The position numbers were made by a program, and so were the translations under genes. The notes beneath the pieces are model-generated. The model was not told where the DNA came from and did not search any database. It saw nothing but the letters and a program-made list of their open reading frames with translations. 57,671 nt of DNA. Source: Candidatus Poseidonia sp. Lineage in GTDB: Archaea; Thermoplasmatota; Poseidoniia; Poseidoniales; Poseidoniaceae. Position 1 is the first letter of the stretch. Every line of letters begins with the position of its first letter. The stretch spans positions 1 to 57,671 of the forward strand of contig JAUREO010000006.1 of the NCBI GenBank assembly GCA_030827365.1, given 5' to 3'. This document shows, in pieces, positions 19,142 to 29,159 of this stretch.

Positions 19142-20920
19142 ATGAAAACCAATTTACATGAGATTTCTTCGTGGCAGTCTATGGCAGATGCACTCAAGGG
19201 CATGATGAATAAAATCACGAGCGACGACCCCGAAGTTCGTGGCCAACAACTCTGGGTAATGTTTGCCCTGTCGCTTTTTCTTGTCGCTGGTATGAACTGG
19301 TATGCATATATTCGAGAACCTGACATTGTTGAAGTCGATGAACTCGTTGAATACAAAAATGAGGTTGTCAAAGTGCAAGGCACGCTCATCTCCTGGGTCG
19401 AAGACCCTTACGGAAGCGGAGATGATAGAATCGATGCAATCATCGAAGATGATACGGGGGTTGTCGAGGCACGATGGTTCCGTCCAGGGCAAATGCCTCC
19501 AATAGGAACCAAGGTAACGGTCATGGGGGATGTCATCGAATACGAGGGTAGAATGTGGATTCAATCGCTCGGTGCAGGAGCATTTGAATGGTCGGCAAGA
19601 GATTTACCAACGGTGACAAAACTCGCTATTGCCGATGTTGCAAAAGAACCTTGGTTGTATGAGAACACTACTGTTGAATTGACTGGTTTCATTGGGGAAA
19701 CAATTACTCCAGATGCAACATTTACCTCTGCATATTTGGGTGATCACCCGAATTATGGAAACTCAGACCATCAAATGCACATCATCGTTCGCTCGGCGAC
19801 ACATGAATGGATTGAGGCTTCTTCAAAAATCCAAGTTCGAGGGACGCTTCAATATCAGCAGAGAGATATCCGCTGGAGTCTAATGGTTCAAGGGTCAGAA
19901 ATTATCGTTGACTCCTCGCACAACATTCTCATCACTCAACTCGATTGGGTCGATGAGGCCACTTGGAGTTATCAATCCGGTCAACTTGTCGATATGTCTG
20001 GTTTGCTCGATACCAATAGCGAGGTTTGGTCACTCGTGGGGCCAAACAATGCGCGTATTTGCGTCATTCCTTTGTCAAGTGATACCTCGTCGCTTGAAGC
20101 ACAGCATAACACACTCATTACCTTTAGAGGACGATTGACGTGGTCAACAAGTAGTTCTCAATGGTGTATTGACGCAACAAATGGAGAGGCACAAGACATG
20201 GTCATTCCTCAATCAGCACCATCCATTTTAGGACTCCTTTCCGCCGACCCACTTTCACTCATTGGGGATGAAAATCAACGCTATACAGTCTCAGCGTTTG
20301 TGAAATATGCAATCGAACCATCAGTTGATGATAAACGCGGATTTGTTGTCGATGCAGCAGCCTACACCCCTGGTTGGACAACCGTTGCAGCAACATTTCC
20401 GGGACCAAGAACATCGTGGATAGAAGCTGGTCAATCCATCGTAGCGAACATCTCAATTCTTTGGGATGACCAAGACATGAGGATTCGTTTCATCATCCAC
20501 GAATACACCCTTGGCTCATCTCCTCTACCGAGAACTTTGCTTTGGGATGATGGAGCAATTCAATGGGGATACGCCCTCAATCAACGCGTATATCTAGATG
20601 GTAAAGCCGCTGAAGATGACGGTCAATTATACCTTACAAGAGAAGGTTCCGACCTCAAAATTCGACTTTCGTCAATAAGCAATGGAATAGGAATGGACGA
20701 TGTTCATCGAAATCAATCCATGACATGGGAAGGACGGCTCGTTGAGTATGAAGTTGATGAAGTGTCCATGGGTTTTAGACTCGTTGATGCAGATCCTCTT
20801 GATTCGGATGGTGATGGACTTGCTGATACGATTGAGGAAGCATTCGGCACTTCTCCATTTTCAGAAGATTCTGATGATGATGGCGTCGACGACCGAACGG
20901 AATATGAGCAGCAGGTGTGA
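19142..20920 (+). CDS. Exported OB-fold-like protein with C-terminal calcium-binding TSP3 repeats
   Basis: A 592-residue protein with one N-terminal membrane span (about 38-57) and a large outside part. At about 65-150 there is a pattern like an OB-fold nucleic-acid/CcmE-type domain (KVQGTLISWVED..., then GTKVTVMGDV), and similar V-x-G-x-L/I strands return twice further on, so several OB-like modules are likely. The C-terminus has thrombospondin-3 type DSDGDGLAD and DSDDDGVDD loops, expected to bind calcium. Its stop is 3 nt from the start of the TctA-like permease gene, so the two are surely co-transcribed and may work together. The actual ligand is unknown. Confidence 0.8.
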   Translation: MKTNLHEISSWQSMADALKGMMNKITSDDPEVRGQQLWVMFALSLFLVAGMNWYAYIREPDIVEVDELVEYKNEVVKVQGTLISWVEDPYGSGDDRIDAIIEDDTGVVEARWFRPGQMPPIGTKVTVMGDVIEYEGRMWIQSLGAGAFEWSARDLPTVTKLAIADVAKEPWLYENTTVELTGFIGETITPDATFTSAYLGDHPNYGNSDHQMHIIVRSATHEWIEASSKIQVRGTLQYQQRDIRWSLMVQGSEIIVDSSHNILITQLDWVDEATWSYQSGQLVDMSGLLDTNSEVWSLVGPNNARICVIPLSSDTSSLEAQHNTLITFRGRLTWSTSSSQWCIDATNGEAQDMVIPQSAPSILGLLSADPLSLIGDENQRYTVSAFVKYAIEPSVDDKRGFVVDAAAYTPGWTTVAATFPGPRTSWIEAGQSIVANISILWDDQDMRIRFIIHEYTLGSSPLPRTLLWDDGAIQWGYALNQRVYLDGKAAEDDGQLYLTREGSDLKIRLSSISNGIGMDDVHRNQSMTWEGRLVEYEVDEVSMGFRLVDADPLDSDGDGLADTIEEAFGTSPFSEDSDDDGVDDRTEYEQQV

Positions 20921-20923
20921 TGG

Positions 20924-22423
20924 ATGGAAGCCTATTTTATCGACCTTGGATGGCTGTTCATCGCACTATTTATTGGTGTGATGATGGGTTCACTCACAGG
21001 GTTGATTCCAGGATTTCACGTGAACAACGTTGCCCTCATTCTCCTCGCCATTTCTCCTGCATTGCTTGATATTGGCATTCCCCTCTTTGCCGTGGCGGGC
21101 ATTATCGTAGCGACGGGAACAGTACATACGTTCCTGAATTACATACCTTCAGCACTCATAGGTGCACCGGATGGCGACACAGCCTTATCACTGCTGCCTG
21201 GACATCGGATGTTGCTTGCTGGCAATGCGGCACGTGGTGTTGCATGGTCAGCCCGAGGTTCTCAACTCGGACTGTTTCTTTCCCTCCCACTCATCGTCGT
21301 AGCAAGAATTGCATTTGGACCCGAACTGGGTTGGTACGACCAACTTCGAGACATCCTACCATTCCTTTTGCTTGGGATAAGCCTGCTCTTGCTTGCAACC
21401 GAAACGACACGACTTGATTGGCCAAGATGGATTCAGAAATTGAGTGGCAAACGGCTTGGCAAAGACTCACGTTTTGCAGGTTTTTTGTCTGCGACTGGAT
21501 TTTTCCTTCTCGCAGGCTTTTACGGTTGGGGCGTTTTTACCCTCCCAGCACAATCTCCCGTCGGTATGCCAGATGCGAGTCTTCTTTTGCCGAGTCTTGC
21601 TGGTCTCTTTGGCATCGCAAATCTGCTTGACATTTATGCAACAACATCTCATCTACCTCCTCAAAAAGAGGATTGGAGTTTGCCGCCTATCCGACCACTT
21701 ATCGTGCCATGTTTCTGGTCGGGTGTGGCAGGTGCTTCGATGGGTGTCTTGCCCGGAATGACCGCATCTCAAGCCACCGTTCTTGTGATGGGCGGAAGAA
21801 ATGTAGCAGCAAAAATCCAAGGAAAAGAAGGATTCGGCATGGACTGGGAAACCCGAAAATTAACGGAAATGACCGATGAGGAGTTGCTCGAAATTGCAAA
21901 GGCCGAAGCTGAAGGAGGTTATGAAGGACCTCAAACCAAACAAGACCTTGAAGTCATCGCCATCTTATCAGCCGTCAATACTGCTGTGACCGTCATGGTC
22001 CTTGGTTTCCTCTACATAATCGGCAGATCGAGGTCAGGTGCTACGCTTGCGCTCAAAATGATGTATCCTATCGAAACGTGGTCGTCTCTTGAACCAACAT
22101 CGGATTTCATCCGATTACTCGCCCTTACACTTGCCTCAGGTCTGTTGGCTATGCCGATGATGCGATATGTTGGCAAGGGCATGCTGCGATTGCATGCTGC
22201 TATTCCTCTGCAGCAAATGGTGATGGGCGTCATCCTCTTTGTCGTAGCCCTTGTTTGGTTAACCACGGGCTTTGTTGGTATTGGCGTGCTCATCATTGGA
22301 ACGCTCATAGGACTCTTACCCCCGAGAATAGGTATCCGAAGGTCTCACGGCATGGGCATCATCTTGGTTCCAATTATGATTTACACGTTCGCTCAGCGTT
22401 TTGACTCCTTTGGATTTTTGTGA
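20924..22423 (+). CDS. TctA-like membrane transporter (archaeal DUF112/COG1784 type)
   Basis: A 499-residue integral membrane protein with about ten to twelve spans. The N-terminal motif GSLTGLIPGFHVNNVAL matches the TctA hallmark (G-x-L-x-G-x-x-P-G), and the same pattern returns in the second half as SMGVLPGMTASQATVL, reflecting the internal duplication of the family. In bacteria TctA needs a small membrane protein TctB and a binding protein TctC; neither is seen here, as is usual for the archaeal branch, whose substrate is not established. A charged cytoplasmic insert lies at about 305-345. It follows the exported OB/TSP3 protein by 3 nt. Confidence 0.85.
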   Translation: MEAYFIDLGWLFIALFIGVMMGSLTGLIPGFHVNNVALILLAISPALLDIGIPLFAVAGIIVATGTVHTFLNYIPSALIGAPDGDTALSLLPGHRMLLAGNAARGVAWSARGSQLGLFLSLPLIVVARIAFGPELGWYDQLRDILPFLLLGISLLLLATETTRLDWPRWIQKLSGKRLGKDSRFAGFLSATGFFLLAGFYGWGVFTLPAQSPVGMPDASLLLPSLAGLFGIANLLDIYATTSHLPPQKEDWSLPPIRPLIVPCFWSGVAGASMGVLPGMTASQATVLVMGGRNVAAKIQGKEGFGMDWETRKLTEMTDEELLEIAKAEAEGGYEGPQTKQDLEVIAILSAVNTAVTVMVLGFLYIIGRSRSGATLALKMMYPIETWSSLEPTSDFIRLLALTLASGLLAMPMMRYVGKGMLRLHAAIPLQQMVMGVILFVVALVWLTTGFVGIGVLIIGTLIGLLPPRIGIRRSHGMGIILVPIMIYTFAQRFDSFGFL

Positions 22424-22458
22424 AATAGTTTATTGAAGATGTATAGAGAGGGAAGAAT

Positions 22459-25400
22459 GTGAGAAATGTAACAAGCCTAAAAACGATGAGTTTCATGCTT
22501 ATCATGCTCTTTCTTCTCTCCATTTTTTCAAACACCGTCGCACATCTGAATGCTCAACCAGTACAGCAAGCATCGGGCCGCGGGATGGCATGTATCTCCG
22601 ATATCTGCATCAATGAAATTATTCCAAACCCCAACGGATACGATGATGATGTGTATCCAAATGGAGAATGGTTGGAATTGTACAATGACGGTTCAACCGA
22701 TGTTGATTTGACAGGTTGGAGCGTAACCAACAGTGCTGGAAAGGTGCTCACATTCAATGCTGCGAGCATTGTCGGATATTCAAGTTCAAATAATCAAACT
22801 TGGGAAATCAGTCCTGGGGAATATGTGGTCATCGCTCGTAATGGAGACTCAAATTTCTATTTGACCAATACCGCTGACACGATCTCCCTTTTGGATGCAT
22901 CATCAACCAAAGTGCATGAAGCCTCTTGGGGTTCTTCCGCCCAATCTGGAGTTAGTTACGAAGAAGATTCAACAAGCCCAACTTCGCACTGGATTCCAAC
23001 AGCCCAACCTACCCCCGGTCAACAAAACAGTGCAGGTGGGCCAGTCACATACATTCCATCTGATTTGGTCATTTCCGAGGTCATGGCAAACCCATGGCCG
23101 AGTGATGACAATGCCTCGTATCCCGGAGGAGAATGGATTGAAGTGTTCAATACTGGCTCTGCTACCATGGACCTCACAGGGTGGTCCATCGTCGATGCTG
23201 CTGGAAACATCATCGATTTTGACCTTGACCATCTCGTTGGTGCTGATGGTACTCCATCCTCTTTTATGATTCGTGGAGGCGAACACCGACTTCTTGCAGT
23301 CAACAGCACGGGCTCGTATGGTGTGCTCAACAACGGTGTTGAGGCGATTACACTCAAATGGCCAAATGGGTCAAATTCGCAACTCGTTGAATGGTCTACT
23401 TCCGTAGGTGGTTTTTCGATTTTCGGCTCCCCCTCCTCTACGTTTTGGTCCACCATATCCGCATACCCAACACCGAACGGAAGTAACGCACCGTCCTTAT
23501 CGTCCATTGCCAATCCAAATAACGATATTGTCATCAGTGAAATTTTGCCAAATGCTACGAGCGAACCCGATGTCTTTCCAGATGGTGAATGGATAGAGTT
23601 ACACAACCAGGGCTCAACGAGTGTCGACCTCATGGGTTGGAGCATCATTGACGGTATAGGCAATGTCACCTTCCTTGACCCCGGAACCCTCGTGTTCAAT
23701 TTGAGTCAAGGGGCGACCGTTATCGATGCAGGAGAATATCGACTTGTTCAATTCTCATCAAACACGAGGCTCTGGGACGATTACAATCACATCATTCTGC
23801 GAGACCCTCTTTCAATGCCAGTGGATATGGCGTGGTATGCAACTGATTACGGTCAAGATATTGCCTTGCAAAGAGATAGCAATGCTGCTGACCCTTGGGT
23901 ACCTGCACCATGGAAAACCCCTGGCGTGCCTGCACCTGGCTCAACCCCTTCAAGTTCAACCGTTCGTTTCTCAGAAATCCTACCGGATGCTGTCGGGAGC
24001 GACTCTCAAAATTACCCCCTTGGCGAATGGATTGAACTCGAAAATTTTGGACCGACCGATGTTGATGTGACCGATTGGAAACTACAAGCATCGGGTCGAA
24101 GTTTTACGCTTCATGAGTTCAATTTCCCGCATCAAAACGATGCATTGGTTCGAGCGGGTAGTGTAGCACTCATCGCCCTCAATGGAACAAGTTCATTTTA
24201 CTTGAAGCACACCAGTCAAGACTCGATTGTGCTGGTGGAACCAAGTGGTTCAATTGTCGATACTGCTTCTTGGAGTGTAACGGAAGAAGGAAAAACTCTA
24301 GTTCGAGCAAATTCGTCTCACGCTGGACTTGCTTCAATGATTCCAAGCAGTGTTCCGAGCACAGATTTTGTAAAGAATCCTTGGGCAACTCCAAATCAAC
24401 TCAATCCAAATTGGCCACTGTATTCAGGAAGTACGGATGTTACCATCACTGAAATTTTCCCCTATTGCCAAGATGAAAGTCAGCTTCCTGCGGAGGATTG
24501 GATTGAAGTGATGAACAATGATGTGGAGGCCATCAATCTTTCTCGGTGGCAGTTTATGGATGCAGACGGAGACTATACCTTCGTCACCTCTGACCACATT
24601 TGGTCGAACGATTCAATAAATTCAACGGTTGTTGAACCACAACAACGAATTGTCATTCAACTTCATCCGTGGTTTATTTCAGGCTTGGGTGATTCATTTA
24701 GCCTCCGAACACCCGACCACGAACTCGTTACCACCATCGAGTGGGAAATTGTTACTGAATGCCAATCGATGGCTCAAGTCAACGGAAAATGGAGTAAAAT
24801 GCCTTGGACCACTCCCGGCGAAGAAGAACCTGACCTCTCAAATCTAGCATCCTATCAAGACATCAAATTTACTCGAATCATGCCTGATGCATCTACGGAT
24901 ATCGATTCAGAAATGGAATTCATTGAGATCACCAATATCGGTGGGTCGTTTGCTTCGCTTCAAGGATGGACTTTACGACATATTTCGACAACCTCTGTAC
25001 CATTTAACACCACAATTGGTTCACTCATGATTTCACCGATGAGTTCTGTCATTTTAGCCTCAGATGCTACCACTCTTTCGGTGTACGAGGACGGAATCAT
25101 CCGTGAGATGGCGGGAGTCCTCAATCGTTCGATGTATCTTTCCAATTCTGGGGCTGCAATACAACTTGAGGACCCCCTTGGCAACATTGCTGACACTGTT
25201 GTGTACGAGAATGGACCAGTTGGCTCACTTGGTTGGAATGGCGTTAGTTTGGTAGCCCCATTCAGTGGCATGGAGAATCTCATCTATGTCCGCGGTGATG
25301 GTTGCGATGCGATCGTTGACACCGACCAAGCAATTGATTGGCAAAAGAGGTGGCAATTGCTTGGAGGAACTTCATCCTGTGGAAATAGGATGCATACTGG

Positions 25401-27366
25401 AGAGTTCACGATTACTCCACTCATCGGTCCTGAATCAGGCATTCATGATGTATTGGCATGGATCAATGATGCCGAGCAATCAATACATCTTCACATCTAT
25501 CAATTTCACTCCGATGTTCTTGCAGAAGCACTCATCGCCGCCCATCAACGGGGGATTGAAGTCACTGTGACATTGGATGCTGGCGACACTTGGTGGACAG
25601 ATTACGAGCTTGACCAAAATAAGGGCATAGCCGTATCCCTTCTTCAAGCAGGTATCGATGTACGATGGTTTGGTGAATCCTACGATGGTCCATACGCTTA
25701 CCTTCATAGCAAAATTGCAGTACGCGATGGCTCGAGTGTTTGGATTGGTTCCGGAAATTGGAAACAGTCTTCCCTTCCTGTGATGGGTGAAGCCGGTAAT
25801 CGAGAGTGGGGTATGATTCTTGAAAACCAAGACTTTGCACAGTTGGTTCTTGAGCATCTCCTAGTCGACGAAGAAGAGGACCGAATTTACCTCACGGATG
25901 TATCAGTTTCCGACATGCCAGATGGGTGGACACTCGACCAAGGCATCAGTTTGGTTGGCCAAACCACTGAATCCATGAGCATAGAAGCAACCGCTGAACT
26001 TATCGTATGTCCAGATGTGTGCATTGAAGGTTTGAGCACGCTCATTGCTGATGCGAATGAAGAAATCTTGTTGTCTTTGCAATATCTTGACCTTGATTGG
26101 TCATATGGATGGGGCGATAACCCAATTATTTCATCCCTTCAACAGGCAGCAGAACGTGGTGTTTCGATTCGTCTTATCCTCAATGGCGCATTTTTAGATG
26201 GCGAGATCCAAACCACCATCGATTTGATGAATGAAGAATGGAACGCAACATTGGGCTATGATACAGCAGCCATCATCATGGCCCCCGACGAACTCATCAC
26301 GAAACTGCACAACAAAGGTGCGATAATCGACGGAGAGAAGGTGTTGGTTTCTTCCATCAATTGGGGAGATTCAGCACTAATTCGAAATCGAGAAATGGGC
26401 ATTGTCCTCTCAAGTGAAGAAGTCGCTCAAGTGTACCGCGATTCTTGGTGGTCCGATTGGAATCGACTGTCAGAAGATATCGATTCGGATTTAGATGGAA
26501 TGAACGACAAATGGGAGCAGGAAAATGGCCTCCACCGGACACGTCGAACGGTGATTGGCGAGAGTTTTATTGAATCAGCAGCAGACCCAGATGGCGATGG
26601 TTTGCCAAATCTTGCAGAATATCAATACCGAAGCAACCCACTTTCATCCGATACCGATGGGGATTGTATTCTCGATGGGCTAGAACTTCAATGGGCACAA
26701 GCAGTCACGCGGGACACATCAACACCATCACTCGATCCACATGTTGCCCTCACTTCAACGGATGCTAATGAAAATGGTGTTGATGATGGAGAAGAATTGG
26801 GATGCACTTTGGAAGGCGCCGATATAGAACTTAACCAAACAGATGAAAACAATGAGTTCGATGAAGATGGTGATGGTGTGCCAAATAATAGAGATGCATG
26901 CCCTCTTTCACCAACAGATGAACTTGTGAATACACGAGGGTGTACTGCTGACCAAGAAAATGAACTGAGTATTGATGCTGGTCAAGGTTCGACTGATGAA
27001 AGTCGTTTCATGCTTTATGTCCTCATCTTATCCTTGGTGTTCGTCGTTGGTGCCTTCATTTCGTTCCAATCAAGAAAGAAAAACAATTTGGGTACCGTCG
27101 AATACATAGAAGCAGAATTCAATGAAGAGAACGAGGTCGACTTTTCTTCTCAGATTCAATTTGAACAAAAACAATGGGTTCAACCTGTTCTTGATGGCTC
27201 GCTTGCGTCCAAAGTTGAAGAAGCTGATAGACTTCGTTTGAGTGAAACACAAAAGCAGCAATTACACGGATGGGGTGAAGATATGATACATGAGTATCTT
27301 GACCAAGGATGGACCGTTGACCAACTCATCGAATATTACCAACAACAATTGGAAAAGAACACTTGA
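22459..27366 (+). CDS. Giant surface protein: six lamin-tail domains, two PLD motifs, TSP3 repeats, C-terminal anchor
   Basis: A 1635-residue protein starting at GTG (an in-frame ATG follows at 22486). After a signal sequence come six lamin-tail-domain (LTD) repeats, each with a GEWIEL/GEWLEL-type strand and a D/L-x-GW turn, at about 48-165, 200-315, 353-475, 500-615, 660-775 and 800-920. Two phospholipase-D-type motifs follow: His1083-x-Lys1085 (LHSKIAVRDG) and His1284-x-Lys1286 (LHNKGAIIDG), each with the Asp four residues after the Lys and a downstream GSxNW/SSINW. Together they make one complete active site of the PLD phosphodiesterase/nuclease type. TSP3 calcium loops (about 1340-1490), a membrane span near 1520 and a 100-residue cytoplasmic tail end the protein. 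A secreted, wall-facing nuclease or lipase is likely. Confidence 0.9.
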   Translation: MRNVTSLKTMSFMLIMLFLLSIFSNTVAHLNAQPVQQASGRGMACISDICINEIIPNPNGYDDDVYPNGEWLELYNDGSTDVDLTGWSVTNSAGKVLTFNAASIVGYSSSNNQTWEISPGEYVVIARNGDSNFYLTNTADTISLLDASSTKVHEASWGSSAQSGVSYEEDSTSPTSHWIPTAQPTPGQQNSAGGPVTYIPSDLVISEVMANPWPSDDNASYPGGEWIEVFNTGSATMDLTGWSIVDAAGNIIDFDLDHLVGADGTPSSFMIRGGEHRLLAVNSTGSYGVLNNGVEAITLKWPNGSNSQLVEWSTSVGGFSIFGSPSSTFWSTISAYPTPNGSNAPSLSSIANPNNDIVISEILPNATSEPDVFPDGEWIELHNQGSTSVDLMGWSIIDGIGNVTFLDPGTLVFNLSQGATVIDAGEYRLVQFSSNTRLWDDYNHIILRDPLSMPVDMAWYATDYGQDIALQRDSNAADPWVPAPWKTPGVPAPGSTPSSSTVRFSEILPDAVGSDSQNYPLGEWIELENFGPTDVDVTDWKLQASGRSFTLHEFNFPHQNDALVRAGSVALIALNGTSSFYLKHTSQDSIVLVEPSGSIVDTASWSVTEEGKTLVRANSSHAGLASMIPSSVPSTDFVKNPWATPNQLNPNWPLYSGSTDVTITEIFPYCQDESQLPAEDWIEVMNNDVEAINLSRWQFMDADGDYTFVTSDHIWSNDSINSTVVEPQQRIVIQLHPWFISGLGDSFSLRTPDHELVTTIEWEIVTECQSMAQVNGKWSKMPWTTPGEEEPDLSNLASYQDIKFTRIMPDASTDIDSEMEFIEITNIGGSFASLQGWTLRHISTTSVPFNTTIGSLMISPMSSVILASDATTLSVYEDGIIREMAGVLNRSMYLSNSGAAIQLEDPLGNIADTVVYENGPVGSLGWNGVSLVAPFSGMENLIYVRGDGCDAIVDTDQAIDWQKRWQLLGGTSSCGNRMHTGEFTITPLIGPESGIHDVLAWINDAEQSIHLHIYQFHSDVLAEALIAAHQRGIEVTVTLDAGDTWWTDYELDQNKGIAVSLLQAGIDVRWFGESYDGPYAYLHSKIAVRDGSSVWIGSGNWKQSSLPVMGEAGNREWGMILENQDFAQLVLEHLLVDEEEDRIYLTDVSVSDMPDGWTLDQGISLVGQTTESMSIEATAELIVCPDVCIEGLSTLIADANEEILLSLQYLDLDWSYGWGDNPIISSLQQAAERGVSIRLILNGAFLDGEIQTTIDLMNEEWNATLGYDTAAIIMAPDELITKLHNKGAIIDGEKVLVSSINWGDSALIRNREMGIVLSSEEVAQVYRDSWWSDWNRLSEDIDSDLDGMNDKWEQENGLHRTRRTVIGESFIESAADPDGDGLPNLAEYQYRSNPLSSDTDGDCILDGLELQWAQAVTRDTSTPSLDPHVALTSTDANENGVDDGEELGCTLEGADIELNQTDENNEFDEDGDGVPNNRDACPLSPTDELVNTRGCTADQENELSIDAGQGSTDESRFMLYVLILSLVFVVGAFISFQSRKKNNLGTVEYIEAEFNEENEVDFSSQIQFEQKQWVQPVLDGSLASKVEEADRLRLSETQKQQLHGWGEDMIHEYLDQGWTVDQLIEYYQQQLEKNT

Positions 27367-27413
27367 GCATCATAACATTAAAGGAGAACTCCTTGAATCA
27401 TAGGTTGAGGCAC

Positions 27414-28157
27414 ATGGTCTATTCTAACAGCAATCCGGTGATGAACACCAATTTTTGGTCAAATATGCAAGATTCCAACAGAATGACGTTTGAGGGAACG
27501 ATGAATAAAATCGGTTACCTCACGGGAATTCTTCTATTGAGTGCAATCATTACGAGTGCGATCGCACTTTCTTCCCTCGAAAATCTTGCTCTGGTCTACG
27601 GACTGACGTCTATGGGGGCGATTGTTGGGTTTGTTCTTGTGCTTGTGATTTATTTCACTCAACCAGAAAATCCTCAAACCTTGATGACCATTTATGCAGT
27701 GGTTGAAGGCATGTTTATCGGTGGACTTTCAAGTGTCCTCGAAATTTTCTTTCCTGGATTGATTCTCCAAGCAGTGTTTGGGACGGCAATCCTGTGTGCT
27801 GTGATGTACGGACTTTATGCAAGCAAAGTCATTCGACCAACACCAACGTTCAACAAAATTGTGTACAGTTTGGTACTCACCATTGTGTTGTTGTACTTGA
27901 TTTCGTTCATCATGCAACTCTTTGGTGCTCAAATGCCTTTCCTCCATGACAAAGGCCCAATTGGTATTGGATTCTCGATTCTTGTTCTTGCTGTTGGAGG
28001 TTTTATGCTCATCAGTGACTTTGGATTCATCGAGTCGTCTGTTAGTTATGGAGCGCCCAAGAAATTTGAGTGGTATGCTGCTTTTGGCCTCCTCATCACA
28101 CTGATTTGGATTTACATTGAAATGGTTCGACTCATCGTGAAATTACGTAGTGATTGA
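27414..28157 (+). CDS. Bax inhibitor-1/YccA family membrane protein
   Basis: A protein of about 247 residues with seven membrane spans, of the BI-1/YccA superfamily. The N-terminal SNPVMNTNFW and the MTFEGTMNKIGYLTG element match the prokaryotic subgroup (COG4760), in which the first begins the chain, so the ATG at 27414 is preferred. Other possible starts are TTG at 27393, which has a good AAGGAG site 8 nt upstream, and TTG at 27363, which overlaps the stop of the preceding gene. Family members form pH-dependent calcium leak channels or unknown membrane functions; no specific role can be read here. It closely follows the LTD-PLD surface protein. Confidence 0.85.
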   Translation: MVYSNSNPVMNTNFWSNMQDSNRMTFEGTMNKIGYLTGILLLSAIITSAIALSSLENLALVYGLTSMGAIVGFVLVLVIYFTQPENPQTLMTIYAVVEGMFIGGLSSVLEIFFPGLILQAVFGTAILCAVMYGLYASKVIRPTPTFNKIVYSLVLTIVLLYLISFIMQLFGAQMPFLHDKGPIGIGFSILVLAVGGFMLISDFGFIESSVSYGAPKKFEWYAAFGLLITLIWIYIEMVRLIVKLRSD

Positions 28158-28159
28158 GG

Positions 28160-28169
28160 TTAAAAAATC
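28160..28169 (+). promoter_or_regulatory. Candidate TATA box for the oxygenase-phosphorylase pair
   Basis: TTAAAAAATC lies 37 nt before the ATG at 28206 in the only gap (48 bp) between the BI-1 gene and the oxygenase gene. Spacing suits an archaeal TATA box giving a leader of about 10-15 nt. Confidence 0.35.
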
Positions 28170-28205
28170 AACAAATTCACATACCTTCGGCCAATTGGAA
28201 AGGCC

Positions 28206-29150
28206 ATGGAGGCAATCCCCGAACTCGACTTCAATGACTTTGCTCATGGAGATGAGAAGACCAAGCAGTTCTTTGTCGATGGACTCAAAGATGCTCTCTC
28301 CCATATCGGATTCTTTGCACTCAAAAACCATGGCATCCCGGTCCAACTCATTCGTGATGCTTACAACCAATGCGACTTATTTTTCGACCTCCCAGCGTCT
28401 CAAAAATTGCCTTTTTCACAACCTTCCATTCACCACCAAAGAGGATATACTCCCTTTGGAACTGAACACGCCAAAGACCAAATTGCTCCTGACTTGAAGG
28501 AATTTTGGCAAACAGGACTGCCCACAACTGATGGCGTCGAGTCTACATTCCCATCGAATATTTGGCCAGATGATGTTGTTCCAGAATTCAAACACGTCAT
28601 CGATGACTTGTATGGCCAAATGTTACATCTCTCCGTCGAATTACTCAAAGCATGTTCTCTTGCCCTCGGCAAGGATGAGCATTGGTTGCCAAACATGACC
28701 CATATGGGAAATACAATTATGCGACTCATCCATTATCCACCGCTCGGTCATGATGTGCCTCAAGGTGCTGTAAGGTCTGCTGCTCACGAGGATATCAATT
28801 TCATAACGCTCCTTGTGACTGCAACGGCTGATGGATTAGAAGTCATGGACCATGATGGTTCCTGGATTCAAGTTCAAGGAAATGAAGAATATATCATTGT
28901 CGATACTGGCGATATGATTCAAAACATGACGAATGGGTTCTTCCGTTCGACAACACATCGAGTTGTTAACCCACAAGATTCATCGACAAGGCGGTATTCA
29001 ATGCCGATGTTCGTTCATCCAAGAAATGAGATTGATTTAACCCCCCTGCCTGAGTTCATCGGATTGACGGGTGGAGTGGTTCAATACCCTAGCATTACTG
29101 CAGGCGAATTCTTGTATCAACGACTCAAAGAAATTGGATTGGCATCTTGA
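28206..29150 (+). CDS. 2-oxoglutarate/Fe(II) oxygenase, isopenicillin-N-synthase-like
   Basis: A 314-residue member of the IPNS-like non-haem iron dioxygenases. The iron ligands are His194 and Asp196 (AAHEDINF) and His251 (TTHRVV); the 2-oxoglutarate-binding pair is Arg263-x-Ser265 (RRYSMP). The N-terminal DIOX_N-like region holds IGFFALKNHGIP, also typical. The family includes hydroxylases of many small molecules, including thymine-7-hydroxylase in fungi. Its stop is 9 nt before the pyrimidine phosphorylase start, so the two form an operon; a role in oxidising the released base is a testable idea, not shown. A bacterial origin is possible. Confidence 0.93.
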   Translation: MEAIPELDFNDFAHGDEKTKQFFVDGLKDALSHIGFFALKNHGIPVQLIRDAYNQCDLFFDLPASQKLPFSQPSIHHQRGYTPFGTEHAKDQIAPDLKEFWQTGLPTTDGVESTFPSNIWPDDVVPEFKHVIDDLYGQMLHLSVELLKACSLALGKDEHWLPNMTHMGNTIMRLIHYPPLGHDVPQGAVRSAAHEDINFITLLVTATADGLEVMDHDGSWIQVQGNEEYIIVDTGDMIQNMTNGFFRSTTHRVVNPQDSSTRRYSMPMFVHPRNEIDLTPLPEFIGLTGGVVQYPSITAGEFLYQRLKEIGLAS

Positions 29151-29159
29151 GTTGAGCGC

